Below the pieces are notes generated by a model. That model was not told where the DNA came from and ran no database searches. It was given only the letters and a program-made list of their open reading frames with translations. Below are positions 17,501 through 25,828 of a stretch of 64,000 nt of DNA, one piece after another. The position numbers and the translations under genes are program-made. Source of the DNA: Burkholderiaceae bacterium (lineage in GTDB: Bacteria; Pseudomonadota; Gammaproteobacteria; Burkholderiales; Burkholderiaceae_C); the NCBI GenBank assembly GCA_026125795.1, contig JAHCKM010000006.1:1-64000 (forward strand). The letters run 5' to 3'. Position 1 is the first letter of the stretch. Every line of letters begins with the position of its first letter.

Positions 17501-18068
17501 CGGCTCCGGCGGCGTGCTCGACGGCTGGTTCCAGCGCACGTTGGCGCCGTGGGTCGACACTGGCACGCGGCCGTGGAGCGTGGCGGCGCTGCCGCAAGCC
17601 AAGCTGGGCGATACGCTGCTGCCGTTCCAGCGTGCCCAGAGCATCCGCAACGCCTTCTTCGTCGACGGCGGCCGGCGCTTCGGCGTGCGCATGGACCTGC
17701 GCGTGCTCGAGCTCGACCCCGGCATCGGCGCGCTGCTGATCGATGTCGACGGGCAGACGCTGCGCTTCGCGCGCGACAGCCGCGCACCGCAGACGCTGCA
17801 GTGGCCCGGCCCGGGTGCCGGCCGCGTGCAACTGCAGGCCGCGGCGCCGGGCGGTGCCGCCGGTGCGAAGTACGCCTTTGAAGGGCCGTGGGCGCTGCTG
17901 CGCCTGTTCGAACGCGTGCGCATCGAGCCGGGCCCGTCGGCCAACCGCGCGGTGCTGGTGTTCGACGTCGAGGGCCGCAAGGCCCGGCTGGAGGCCAGCA
18001 GCCCGCAGGGTGCGTTGGCGATCGCGCTGCCGGAACTGGAGCAGTTCCAATGTCCGCGGCGGCTCTGA
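14580..18068 (+). CDS. tssM: Type VI secretion membrane protein TssM (IcmF)
   Basis: At 1162 residues this is full length for TssM. It has two N-terminal transmembrane helices (about 10-35 and 45-65) and a cytosolic NTPase-like domain with an intact Walker A GAPGAGKTTT (about 140-149). A third transmembrane helix (about 462-482) is followed by a large periplasmic part ending in the TssM C-terminal beta domain. TssM forms the inner-membrane ring and periplasmic shaft with TssL and TssJ. No tssJ, sheath, baseplate, ClpV, Hcp or VgrG gene is in this window. Confidence 0.93.
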   Translation: MRPELVTHLRALLIALGLYAVGALVWFAGPLVQFAGAAPLASEGARAIAIAVVVLLFVAQAVWRARASARRNRHMVDGLLPQGAAVASAAPGAPEVAAIGQRFAQAMQVLRKRRVGKAKSRLAWLRRAPYVYELPWYIVIGAPGAGKTTTIVNSGLEFPFAAELGPKALRGAGGTRNCDWWFTSDAVLIDTAGRYTTQDSYREADRTAWLGFLRLLQQHRPRQPINGVILALSATDLLQPDADKRRVLAREMRERIEELHRELGIRFPIYVMVTKCDLLAGFAEFFADFDKEERAQVWGATLPLDADADTAARLARVSNELVALEKSLHECLIARLHDERDRERRAALFGFPQQWRVLRDALAEMLRATFESGDAAKAAGSVPLLRGVYFTSATQEGSPMDRALGALSRALGLAHRVLPAGRPSGRSYFVTRLLRDVVLGEAGLAGTNRRWERRRALLHGGVLAASALFTVAVLGWAWHLYARNAELLDTVSARNDALRSQVSAAKAAPADDVASLVPLLDGVWSLAREPVDASAWRAATLGLEQRSNIVAAAQDAYHHLLRDSFVPRLAKRLEQRLGAEGTGAVVTRYEALKAYLMLFGGTQFDAAALRAYLLADWDAEPARLGQVAARKTLREHLDRLLASGEVGAPALADARLVAQTRSRVSAVPMAQRVLARLRQANASHGQMVLSIEPAALPMVQKVLARASGAPVESGVAPLYARGVPAAQGGSSGPLRARINDTLQQLEREAPWVLGAPPEAAAADAAARTRLVETIEAQVTIERLRAWDTLVQDLRLVQPTTLTAAAEQAQQLSRADSPLVTVLSAVLRDMGPVQPEGGAIVDAAAASEAERLNALRAYVLGVPPGYEPVHAALGRVATQLAGVDDALTRKTAPPAVDALRDLTSAAQRAPEPLRGLLLQLGEHDAGLAFNALREPWSRQLANEVAPACAQLTDARYPLARLGTREMSREEFVRAFGSGGVLDGWFQRTLAPWVDTGTRPWSVAALPQAKLGDTLLPFQRAQSIRNAFFVDGGRRFGVRMDLRVLELDPGIGALLIDVDGQTLRFARDSRAPQTLQWPGPGAGRVQLQAAAPGGAAGAKYAFEGPWALLRLFERVRIEPGPSANRAVLVFDVEGRKARLEASSPQGALAIALPELEQFQCPRRL

Positions 18069-18080
18069 ACCCGTGCGGCG

Positions 18081-18695
18081 ATGGTTGAGCGCGCCGGCTG
18101 GTTCGGCAAGATGCCCGCGCTGGGCGACTTCGCGTCGCGCCGGCTGCCCGACGACTGGATCGCCGCCTGGGACGCCTGGCTGGGCGAGGAGCTGGCGGCG
18201 GCGCGCGACGCACTGGGCGACGAGGCGTGGCTGGCGCTCTATCTGGTGGCGCCGATCCGCCGCTTCTGGCTGGCGCCCGGGCTGCTCACGCGCGACGCCT
18301 GGCTTGGCGTGCTGATGCCCAGCGTCGACGGCGTCGGGCGCCACTTTCCATTCACGCTGGCCGCACCGCTGCGGCCCGGGCATGCCGACCTGCTCGACGC
18401 GCTGGCCAACGAAAACTGGCTGGCCGACGCCGATGCGCTGGCGCGCCAGGTGCTCGACCCGACGTTCGACGTGGCGGCGCTCGAGCAGGCGATCGGCAGC
18501 CTGCCGGCCCCGCACGGTGAGCGACGCGGCGAGCTGCACGACGGCACGCTGCTGGCGCGCGCGCTGCACGCCCGCCATGCGCGGCTGCGCTGCGCGTGGT
18601 GGTGCGAGGGCGCGAGCACGCCAGACGACGTGGTCGGTGCCGACGGCCTGCCGCGCGGCGCGGCCTTCATGGCCTTGTGGCATGGGGCTTCCTGA
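18081..18695 (+). CDS. tagF: Type VI secretion-associated protein TagF (ImpM)
   Basis: This 204-residue protein matches the TagF/ImpM domain: WFGKMPALGDFASRRLP at the N-terminus, then the conserved WLGVLMPSVDGVGRHFPFT segment. TagF represses type VI firing at the post-translational level in other bacteria. In some species it is fused to the PppA phosphatase; here PppA is separate, 11 kb downstream. It starts 12 bases after tssM. GC-rich codon use matches its neighbours. Confidence 0.88.
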   Translation: MVERAGWFGKMPALGDFASRRLPDDWIAAWDAWLGEELAAARDALGDEAWLALYLVAPIRRFWLAPGLLTRDAWLGVLMPSVDGVGRHFPFTLAAPLRPGHADLLDALANENWLADADALARQVLDPTFDVAALEQAIGSLPAPHGERRGELHDGTLLARALHARHARLRCAWWCEGASTPDDVVGADGLPRGAAFMALWHGAS

Positions 18696-18718
18696 CGCGC
18701 CTCGCTACCATTGCACCG

Positions 18719-20263
18719 ATGCGACGCCGTGTGGTCCTGGGCTGGTGGCTGCTGTTGTGCGGGCTGGCGTGGCCGTTGCACGCCGGCGCGCAGGCCGCGC
18801 GCGGCAGCTCCGCAGCCGCGACGCCGGGCGTCGCGCTCACCGAGGAACGCGTCGCACTGGTGATCGGCAACGCGGCCTACAAGCACGATCCGCTCGACAA
18901 CCCGGTGAACGACGCCCGCCTGATCGGCGCGCGGCTCGAACAGGCCGGGTTCAAGGTCACGCGGCGCGAAAACCTCGATCGCAACGCCATGGCCGCGGCG
19001 CTGCGCGACTTCGGCGCCGTGCTGACGGAGAACACCGTGGCGGTGCTGTATTACGCCGGCCACGCGCTGCAATTGCGCGACCAGAACTACATGATCCCGA
19101 TCGACGCCGAGATCCGCAACGAGGACGACATCGGCCTGCAAGGCGTCGATCTCACCTTCATCCTCGGGCGCATGTCGCGTGCCAAGAGCCGCGTCAACGT
19201 GGTGATCCTCGACGCCTGCCGGGACAACCCGTTCGCCAAGCGCGCATCGCCCAACACGCAGGGTCTGGCGCAGATGGACGCGCCGATCGGCACCTTGCTG
19301 GCCTACGCCACCGCGCCGGGCAAGGGCGCGCCCGACGGCATCGGCCAGCAGGGCAACAGCATCTACACCGCGCAACTGGCGCGCCACCTGCTGACGCCGG
19401 GGCTGCCGGTGGAACTGATGTTCAAGCGCGTGCGCGAAGCGGTGGTGCGCGAGTCGCGCCAGCTGCAGGTGCCGTGGGAGCATTCGTCACTGCTCGGCGA
19501 GTTCGCCTTCGTGCCTGGCATGGCCGCGGCCGCCAGCGTCGATCCGGGTGACGGCGGCCTGGCCACCGAGACCGCGTTTTGGAGCGGCATGCAGAACTCC
19601 CGGCGCGCCGACGAGTTTCGCGCCTATCTGCGCCAGTACCCGAACGGGCGCTTTGCCGCCACCGCGCGCGAGCGCATCGCCGCGCTGGAGACGCCGGTCG
19701 TCGCCGCCGACTCCACGGGTGCCGATCTGATGCCGCGCGTGGGCGACACCTGGCGCTACCGCGTCACCGACCGCTACCGCTTCGGCGACCTGTTCATCAC
19801 CGCGCGGGTCGAATCGGTGAGCCCCGACGGCGTCGACGAATCGTGGACCACCACGGCCGACGCCAAGGTGCGCCGCACCCACGTGGCGCTGAAGCCGGCG
19901 TTCAATCCGCTGCCCGATTGGGACGCCGCGCCGCCGGAGTTTGCGCCGTATCTGCAGGCAGCCGACCTGCCGCGCGGCGTGTCGGCCGCGCTGGGGCCGC
20001 AGCAGCGCTCGGTCGAGGCGGTGAAGTTGACGCTCAAGCCCGACTGGGAAGGCGATGAGGAGGTCGTCGTCGGCGCGGGGCGCTTTCTGGCGCGCAAGCT
20101 GGTGCTGAGCGGGCAGTCGAAGGCGCGCGGCGGCGTCAGCGCGCGCCACGTGGTCTGGTACGCGCCGGCGGCGCGGCGCATCGTGAAGTACGAGGTCACC
20201 GCGAAGGTCGGCCGCGAGCTGCAGTCGACCACCTTCGAGCTGACGGAGTTCAAGCTGCAGTGA
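18719..20263 (+). CDS. Exported caspase-like protein with C-terminal beta domain
   Basis: This 514-residue protein begins with a signal peptide (about 1-25). A caspase p20 domain follows, with the dyad His115 (YYAGHALQ) and Cys167 (VILDACRDNPF) intact and a p10-like part to about residue 270. A short helical repeat resembling Sel1/TPR units (FRAYLRQYPNGRFAATA) and a C-terminal beta-rich domain of about 180 residues complete it. It starts 23 bases after tagF and is probably co-transcribed with the TssLM block. It is paralogous in the catalytic domain to the caspase at 5582-6418, but much longer. A role as a maturation or stress protease in the periplasm is inference. Confidence 0.82.
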   Translation: MRRRVVLGWWLLLCGLAWPLHAGAQAARGSSAAATPGVALTEERVALVIGNAAYKHDPLDNPVNDARLIGARLEQAGFKVTRRENLDRNAMAAALRDFGAVLTENTVAVLYYAGHALQLRDQNYMIPIDAEIRNEDDIGLQGVDLTFILGRMSRAKSRVNVVILDACRDNPFAKRASPNTQGLAQMDAPIGTLLAYATAPGKGAPDGIGQQGNSIYTAQLARHLLTPGLPVELMFKRVREAVVRESRQLQVPWEHSSLLGEFAFVPGMAAAASVDPGDGGLATETAFWSGMQNSRRADEFRAYLRQYPNGRFAATARERIAALETPVVAADSTGADLMPRVGDTWRYRVTDRYRFGDLFITARVESVSPDGVDESWTTTADAKVRRTHVALKPAFNPLPDWDAAPPEFAPYLQAADLPRGVSAALGPQQRSVEAVKLTLKPDWEGDEEVVVGAGRFLARKLVLSGQSKARGGVSARHVVWYAPAARRIVKYEVTAKVGRELQSTTFELTEFKLQ

Positions 20264-20299
20264 CGGCGGCGGGCCGCTCCCGCCGCACCGCAAACGAGC

Positions 20300-20329
20300 T
20301 TGAACCGTTCGGCCGGCTCCGGCAACCCA
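20300..20329 (+). promoter_or_regulatory. Candidate ECF promoter, site 3 (TolC exporter operon)
   Basis: TTGAACCG, 14 bases, GCAACCCA. The element lies in the 169-bp gap after the caspase gene and about 100 bases before the tolC-like ATG, so it could drive the whole TolC-FHA-HlyD-isomerase-ABC operon. Confidence 0.72.
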
Positions 20330-20432
20330 GGGCATGGCAAACCCGGCGAAGAGGCTAGGGGGCTCCTGGCGACAAGCCGCGATTCCCGCGCCAGAATGAC
20401 CGCCGGCGGCTGTTGACCTCGAGCACGACGCT

Positions 20433-21833
20433 ATGAACAAGACGCTTCTTCTTTCCGCCATCGGTCTGGTTTTGTTGGGTGGCTGCGCGAGTGGCGTCGG
20501 CGTCACCGAGTACCAGCGCCCGGATGCACCGGCCAAGGCCTCGTGGTCCAAGCCGTCGGAGTCGCCGGTCTCGGCGGCGGCGACGATCTCGCCGCAATGG
20601 TGGCAGGAGTTCCGCGATCCTCAGCTCGACGCGCTGGTCACGCGTGCCATCGCCGGCAACTTTGATCTGAAGATCCTCGCTTCGCGCATCGGCGTGGCCA
20701 ATGCGCAGATCGCCGAGGCACGCGCCGGCGCGTTGCCCACGGTGGACGTCGGTCTCGGCGCCGCGTTTGAAAAGGGCACACGCACGCGCTTGTCCAAGCA
20801 GTTCAGCACCGGCACGCAGGTGAGCTGGGACCTCGACATCTGGGGCCAGGTGGCCAAGGGCGTTGAAGCACAGCAAGCCGAGTTCCGTGCCACCGAGGCC
20901 GACTGGCGAGCCGGCTACCTAACGCTGGTGTCGAGTGTCTCGACCACCTACTTCCAGATTCTGCAGCTCGACGAGCAACTCGAGCGTCAGCAGCGTGCAC
21001 TGGCCAAGAACCGGCAGATCCTGACCATCTTCGACACCATGCGCCGCAACGGTCTGGCGCCCGAGACGCAGGTGCTCCGCCAGCGCGCCGAGATCAACCG
21101 GCTCACCAAGGAAGAGCTCGAGCTGCGCCGCTCGCGCGACGTGGCCGAGAACGCGCTCGCCACATTGTTGGGCGTGCCGGCCGGGGAGCTGAAGGTCGCC
21201 GCCAGCCGCTTGCAGGGCCGCGTGCAGCAGCCCGTCGTGCCCATGGGTCTGCCGCTGGATCTGCTGCAGCGTCGCCCCGACGTGGTGGCGGCCGAATTCC
21301 GCGTGCTGTCGGCGCACAACCTGGTGGGCCAGGCCAAGCTCGCGCAGCTGCCGTCGGTGGGTCTCACCGGCCGCGCCGGCTCGGGCGCGTTCTCGATCGC
21401 CGACCTGCTGAAGACGTTCACCTTCAGCTTGCTGCCGAGCATCAACCTGCCGGTGTTCGACCCGAGCATCAAGGCGCGCATCGGCACCAGCGAGGCGCAG
21501 GTCAAGCTGTTCGAGAACGACTACCGCCGCACGCTGATCGCCGCCTACGAGGAGGTCGAGAACGCGCTGGTCAACCTGGAGGCGCACCGCAACCAGCACG
21601 AGGAGCTGCGCCAGCAGGTCGAGCAGCTCGAGCGCGTGGCCGGCCAGACCGAGGCGCAGCTCGCCGCCGGGCTGATCTCGCAGCTGGACGTGTTCGAGAC
21701 CGAACGGTCGCTGCTGGCGGCGCAGCTGGAGTTGCTGCTCAGCCATCAGCAGGTGCTGACCGACACCGTCACGCTGTACAAGGCGCTGGGTGGCGGCTGG
21801 GCTCCGGTCGAGATCGCCAATGCACGTCGCTAA
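20433..21833 (+). CDS. TolC/NodT-family outer-membrane efflux lipoprotein
   Basis: This 466-residue protein has a lipoprotein signal with lipobox LGGC (Cys19), then two outer-membrane efflux protein repeats. Typical NodT features are present, including SPQWWQEFRDPQLDALV near the N-terminus and LLQRRPDVVAAE in the second half, with long coiled-coil segments. It should form the trimeric outer-membrane duct of the type I exporter encoded downstream. It overlaps the next gene by 14 bases. The candidate ECF promoter lies upstream at 20300-20329. Confidence 0.9.
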   Translation: MNKTLLLSAIGLVLLGGCASGVGVTEYQRPDAPAKASWSKPSESPVSAAATISPQWWQEFRDPQLDALVTRAIAGNFDLKILASRIGVANAQIAEARAGALPTVDVGLGAAFEKGTRTRLSKQFSTGTQVSWDLDIWGQVAKGVEAQQAEFRATEADWRAGYLTLVSSVSTTYFQILQLDEQLERQQRALAKNRQILTIFDTMRRNGLAPETQVLRQRAEINRLTKEELELRRSRDVAENALATLLGVPAGELKVAASRLQGRVQQPVVPMGLPLDLLQRRPDVVAAEFRVLSAHNLVGQAKLAQLPSVGLTGRAGSGAFSIADLLKTFTFSLLPSINLPVFDPSIKARIGTSEAQVKLFENDYRRTLIAAYEEVENALVNLEAHRNQHEELRQQVEQLERVAGQTEAQLAAGLISQLDVFETERSLLAAQLELLLSHQQVLTDTVTLYKALGGGWAPVEIANARR

Positions 21834-24396
21834 CAGGCCGCTGCCCGGCCTGGCCACGATCGGTCCGCGAACGGAGGCCCCGCAGGCGGCTGCCGGGCAT
21901 GACCTCGAGGTCGTGCTCGAGCCGTTGTCGCGGCCCGAGCTGGGCGAGATCCGCGTCGGCGACAGCGTGTTCGCGGTGGGGCGCAACGAGCAGCCGTTCG
22001 CGTCCTACGACCCCGAGATCCTGGTGATGCTGTCGCGCCGCCACGCGCGCATCTTTTGCGAGGGCGGCGCGGTCTATCTGGCCGATCTCGAGAGCCGCAA
22101 CGGCACCACGCTGAACCGCGCCGCCGTGCAGAACAAGCCGATGCGGCTGGCCGACGGCGACGAGATCGGCTTCGGTGGCGTGCTGTCGTATCGCGTGCGC
22201 ATCACGTCGCACGTTTCGACCGTGCTGCGCGCGGCGGGACCCACCCTGACGCTGACGCCGGCTGCCGGCGGCAACGATCCGATCGTGATCGCGCGCTTCC
22301 CGTTCCTGGTGAGCAAGAACGACCCCAACTTCGCCCGCCACCGCGCCGGGATCGGCAAGCAGTTCGACTTCCTGTCGCGCCGCCATGCCCACATCTTTCT
22401 CAAGGGCGGCCAGCCGCACATCGAGGATCTGGCCAGCACCAACGGCACCTTCCTCGACGGCGAGCGCCTGCAGGAGCATGCGGTGCCGCTGCACGACGGC
22501 ATGCTGCTGGCCTTCGGCGGCGAGCAATTCGTCTACCGCGTCGGCCTGCAGAAGGCGAGTGCGCCCGACGCCGGCGCCACGCGCACGATCGCGCCGGCAG
22601 CGGGCGACGCGGCGGCGGCCGCGCTCGCGTCGGAGGCGGCAGCCGGCTCCGATGCCCCGGCCGCCGCCGGCGCGGCGCCGCAGGTCAATGCCGGCAAGAC
22701 CACCTTCGTGGCCGCGCCCGATTCGTTCCTCGACATTTTTTGCGCCGAGACCGAGATGCCGCCGCAGCCCGAGGCGGCCGGTGCAGCGCCGGTGGCCGAA
22801 GCGGCGGTCGCGGAGCCGCAGCCGGCCAAGAAGAAGAAGCGCGAGCGCGGCCGTGCCGCGTCGATGGCTGCGGAATTCATGTCGGTGCTTGCCGGCGGCG
22901 ACAGCGGCCGCGTGCGCGGCGTGGCCTGGAAGGTCGCGGCGATGATCGCAGCCATCGTGGTGGTGGCGCTCGGCCTGTCGTGGTGGGTGCAGTCCGAGCG
23001 TGAACTCAAGCGCTTGATCGAGCGCGGCGAGTTCGCGCAAGCCGCGGCGCGCGCCGACGAGGCGCTGCAGGCCGACCCGAACAGCGTGGAGCTGAAGGCG
23101 CTGGCCACCGAAGCGTCGCTCAAGGCCGTGCTGCCGAAATGGCTCGCGCGCGTGGCGGCGCGCGACTTCGCCGGTGCGAGCGCGGCGGCCGCCGAGCTGG
23201 CGGCATTCGGCAAGCGCACGCCCGAGCTGCTGCCGCTGGCCGGCGAGCTGGAGTGGCTCGGCAGCCTCGAGCAACTGCTGGCCAGCCGCGGCGCCGACGC
23301 GCCGATCCGCATCTACGCCGACGAGGACGCTATCGCCGCCGTGATCGAGCGCTGGAACCGCGACACACGCGACCACCAGCGCTCGCTGGCGCGCATCGCC
23401 TCCTACGTGCCCGAGTTCAACACGCCGTATGCCGAGGCGCTCACGCGGCTGCGCAAGCTGCAAAGCGACGCCACGGTCTATCTGACCGCGATCGATCGCA
23501 TCAAGTCGACCATCAGTGCCGAGGTTGCGCGCGATCGCGCCGAAGACCTGCAGCCGGTGCTCAAGGAGGCGGCCGAGCGCTACCCGGACCTGGGCGGACT
23601 CGATCAGGTGCGCAAGGACCTCGACCGTTACATCGAGATCCGGCGCGAGGCGCGCTCGCGCCAGCCCGGCCGCTTGCTGGCGCTGCTGTCGAAGGAGCGG
23701 ATCGGCACGCCGCCGTTTCGCGAGAGCTTGCAGGCGTTGCGCGCCGCCGGCCAGTTGCCGTCGGCCGAGGTGGTGCACCGGTACGACGCCACCACGCGAC
23801 TTTGGCGCGACGGCCGCACCGCCGAGGCGCTGGCCGGCCTGCAGGCGCTGCAGACCGGTCCGTGGGCGCAGGCCGCCGCCGCCGAGCTGCAACGCAAGCA
23901 AGCACTGCTGGCGCTGCACGCCGCGCTGCAACAGTCGCGTGGCACCCCCACCCATGCCGACGCGCTGATCGCGCTGCGCGAGGCGCTCGACGCCGACGAA
24001 GACGTCTTCTTCGCGCGCGCCTCCGCCGCCGATGTCGAGCAGCAGAAGGCCTTGGTGCTCGCGCGCGCGCAAGGCCTGATCAACCGGGCGCAGTCGCTGT
24101 GGCAGGAGTACCGCGCACAAGGCGGCATCGATGCGGCGCTGCGCATCGAGACCTCGGTCACCGCGCGTTTTCGCAACCAGGCGCGGCTGCTGTCCGAGGC
24201 GCGTCAGACCGCGCAGCGCGGCGAGCAGGTGCGCGCGCTCGCCGGCGCGACGGCCACCGCCACCGCCTCCGCGATCGGCGACGAGATCCAGGCCGAGGCC
24301 CGGGCGCAGCGCAGCGCGCTGCTTGACCTGCGCAACGTGCTCGATGCGCAACTCGTGAAGGAAAAGTTGTCGTTGCTCGGGGAGCGTGCAGAGTGA
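21820..24396 (+). CDS. Twin-FHA-domain bitopic membrane protein
   Basis: This 858-residue protein has two FHA domains, about residues 45-125 (LSRRHARIF, then ESRNGTTLN) and 165-245 (LSRRHAHIF, then STNGTFLDG); both keep the Ser/Arg/His and Asn residues that bind phosphothreonine. A low-complexity linker follows, then one transmembrane helix at about 369-389 and a C-terminal helical region of about 460 residues, expected in the periplasm. Its frame is open from 21790, but the ATG at 21820 is the likely start; it overlaps the TolC-family gene. Placed inside the exporter operon between TolC and HlyD homologues, it could couple Ser/Thr phosphorylation to the pump. No named family is recognised for the C-terminal part. 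Confidence 0.85.
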   Translation: MHVANRPLPGLATIGPRTEAPQAAAGHDLEVVLEPLSRPELGEIRVGDSVFAVGRNEQPFASYDPEILVMLSRRHARIFCEGGAVYLADLESRNGTTLNRAAVQNKPMRLADGDEIGFGGVLSYRVRITSHVSTVLRAAGPTLTLTPAAGGNDPIVIARFPFLVSKNDPNFARHRAGIGKQFDFLSRRHAHIFLKGGQPHIEDLASTNGTFLDGERLQEHAVPLHDGMLLAFGGEQFVYRVGLQKASAPDAGATRTIAPAAGDAAAAALASEAAAGSDAPAAAGAAPQVNAGKTTFVAAPDSFLDIFCAETEMPPQPEAAGAAPVAEAAVAEPQPAKKKKRERGRAASMAAEFMSVLAGGDSGRVRGVAWKVAAMIAAIVVVALGLSWWVQSERELKRLIERGEFAQAAARADEALQADPNSVELKALATEASLKAVLPKWLARVAARDFAGASAAAAELAAFGKRTPELLPLAGELEWLGSLEQLLASRGADAPIRIYADEDAIAAVIERWNRDTRDHQRSLARIASYVPEFNTPYAEALTRLRKLQSDATVYLTAIDRIKSTISAEVARDRAEDLQPVLKEAAERYPDLGGLDQVRKDLDRYIEIRREARSRQPGRLLALLSKERIGTPPFRESLQALRAAGQLPSAEVVHRYDATTRLWRDGRTAEALAGLQALQTGPWAQAAAAELQRKQALLALHAALQQSRGTPTHADALIALREALDADEDVFFARASAADVEQQKALVLARAQGLINRAQSLWQEYRAQGGIDAALRIETSVTARFRNQARLLSEARQTAQRGEQVRALAGATATATASAIGDEIQAEARAQRSALLDLRNVLDAQLVKEKLSLLGERAE

Positions 24397-24415
24397 CAGC
24401 GAGCCAGAGGGCCAC

Positions 24416-25789
24416 ATGACTGCCATCCACCGTCTGAAGCCGCTGACCGAGGCGCTGGGCGACCACGCCACCGAGGGCATCGCGATCCTCACCGCCGAGC
24501 CGTGGCGCGCCTTGCATGGCGTGGTCTACGCGATGATCGCGTTGGTGCTCACCGGCCTGGGCTGGTCGATCATCGGTCGCGCCGACGTGATCGTCACCGC
24601 GCAAGGCACGCTGATGCCCGATTCCGAGCTCAGGCGCTTCTACGCGCCGGTCGACGGCGAGCTGGCCAATCTGTACATCGCCGAGGGCCAGCCGGTGTCC
24701 AAGGGTGACGTGCTCGCGCGCCTGAACGCGCGCGGCGCGGTCGAAGCGGCGGCCAACTCGCTGCAGGCGCAGCTGAGGCTCGAGAACGCCGAGCGCGAAT
24801 GGCGCCAGTTCCCGGAACGCAAGGCGTTGCTCGAGCGCAAGGCGGCCACGCTGCGCCAGGCGATGGATCTCGAGGAGCAGCAGCACGCCAGGCGCATCTC
24901 GGTGGGCACCTCCAAGCTGGTGGAGGCGCAGCGCGCGCAGGAGGCCGCCGCGCGCACCGGCGTGGAAGACGCGCGTCGCGCACGCGATGCAGCGCGCGCC
25001 GAGCTCGATCGTTTCGAGCGCGTGTTCTCGGCCACCGGCGGCGGCGGCGTGTCGCAGCAGCAGGTCGACAGCAAACGCACCGCGCTGGCCGCCGCCGAGA
25101 ACGCGCTGCGGGTGGCGCAGTCGCGCGTGGGCGAGATCGGTGCACTGCAGAGCCAGGAGTTGCAGCAGGCGCAGGCGCGCATCGAGACCAGCGGCGAGGC
25201 ATTGAAGAAGCTGCGCCTGGAGTACGAGGCGGCCACTAACGAGCTGGCCACCTCCGAAGAGAAGCTGCGACTGCAGTTGAGCGCCGCGCGCGTGGCGGCC
25301 GAGACTGCGGCGCGCATCCGCTTCGAGAACATCGACAAGGACAACTTCCTGCTGATCGTGGCGCCGGTGTCGGGCATCGTCACCGACGTGACCTCCACCC
25401 AGCCGGGCGACAAGGTGCAGGCCAACACACCGCTGGGCGGCATCGCGCCCGCCGGCGCCAAGGCGGTGGTGCGCATCGAGATCGCCGAGCAGGACCGCGC
25501 CTTCCTGCGTGAAGGCCAACCCGCCAAGCTGAAGTTCGCCGCGTTCCCGTACCAGCGCTACGGCACCATCGACGGTACGCTGGAGTACATCTCCCCGGCC
25601 ACCAAGCCGTCGGCGCAGAACAAGCAGCCGGTCTACGAGGGCCGGGTGGCGGTCGAGCGCGATTACTACACGGTGGCCGACACCAAGGTGCCGCTGCGCT
25701 ATGGCATGACCGCCAGCGCCGAGGTGGTGGTGCGCGAGCGACGGGTGATCGACATGGCGCTCGATCCGTTCCGCGAGATCGGCGGCTGA
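24416..25789 (+). CDS. HlyD-type periplasmic adaptor of a type I exporter
   Basis: This 457-residue membrane-fusion protein has one transmembrane helix (about 38-60), a split biotinyl-lipoyl domain (FYAPVDGELANLYIAEGQPV near 80-100 and APVSGIVTDV near 320), a long coiled-coil hairpin (about 115-300) and a beta-barrel end. It bridges the C39 ABC exporter in the inner membrane and the TolC-like duct. The layout is close to the secretion protein found in bacteriocin-type peptidase-containing export systems. AGAGG lies five bases before the ATG at 24416. Confidence 0.9.
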   Translation: MTAIHRLKPLTEALGDHATEGIAILTAEPWRALHGVVYAMIALVLTGLGWSIIGRADVIVTAQGTLMPDSELRRFYAPVDGELANLYIAEGQPVSKGDVLARLNARGAVEAAANSLQAQLRLENAEREWRQFPERKALLERKAATLRQAMDLEEQQHARRISVGTSKLVEAQRAQEAAARTGVEDARRARDAARAELDRFERVFSATGGGGVSQQQVDSKRTALAAAENALRVAQSRVGEIGALQSQELQQAQARIETSGEALKKLRLEYEAATNELATSEEKLRLQLSAARVAAETAARIRFENIDKDNFLLIVAPVSGIVTDVTSTQPGDKVQANTPLGGIAPAGAKAVVRIEIAEQDRAFLREGQPAKLKFAAFPYQRYGTIDGTLEYISPATKPSAQNKQPVYEGRVAVERDYYTVADTKVPLRYGMTASAEVVVRERRVIDMALDPFREIGG

Positions 25790-25828
25790 GAGACGTTCGA
25801 GGTTCGAAAGCAGCAAGGAGCAACCGAG

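Noticed and set aside
14937-18683. A 1248-codon open frame antisense to tssM
   Set aside because: It is His/Arg/Gln-rich, has no recognisable domain and mirrors tssM codon bias; long antisense frames are expected at this GC content.
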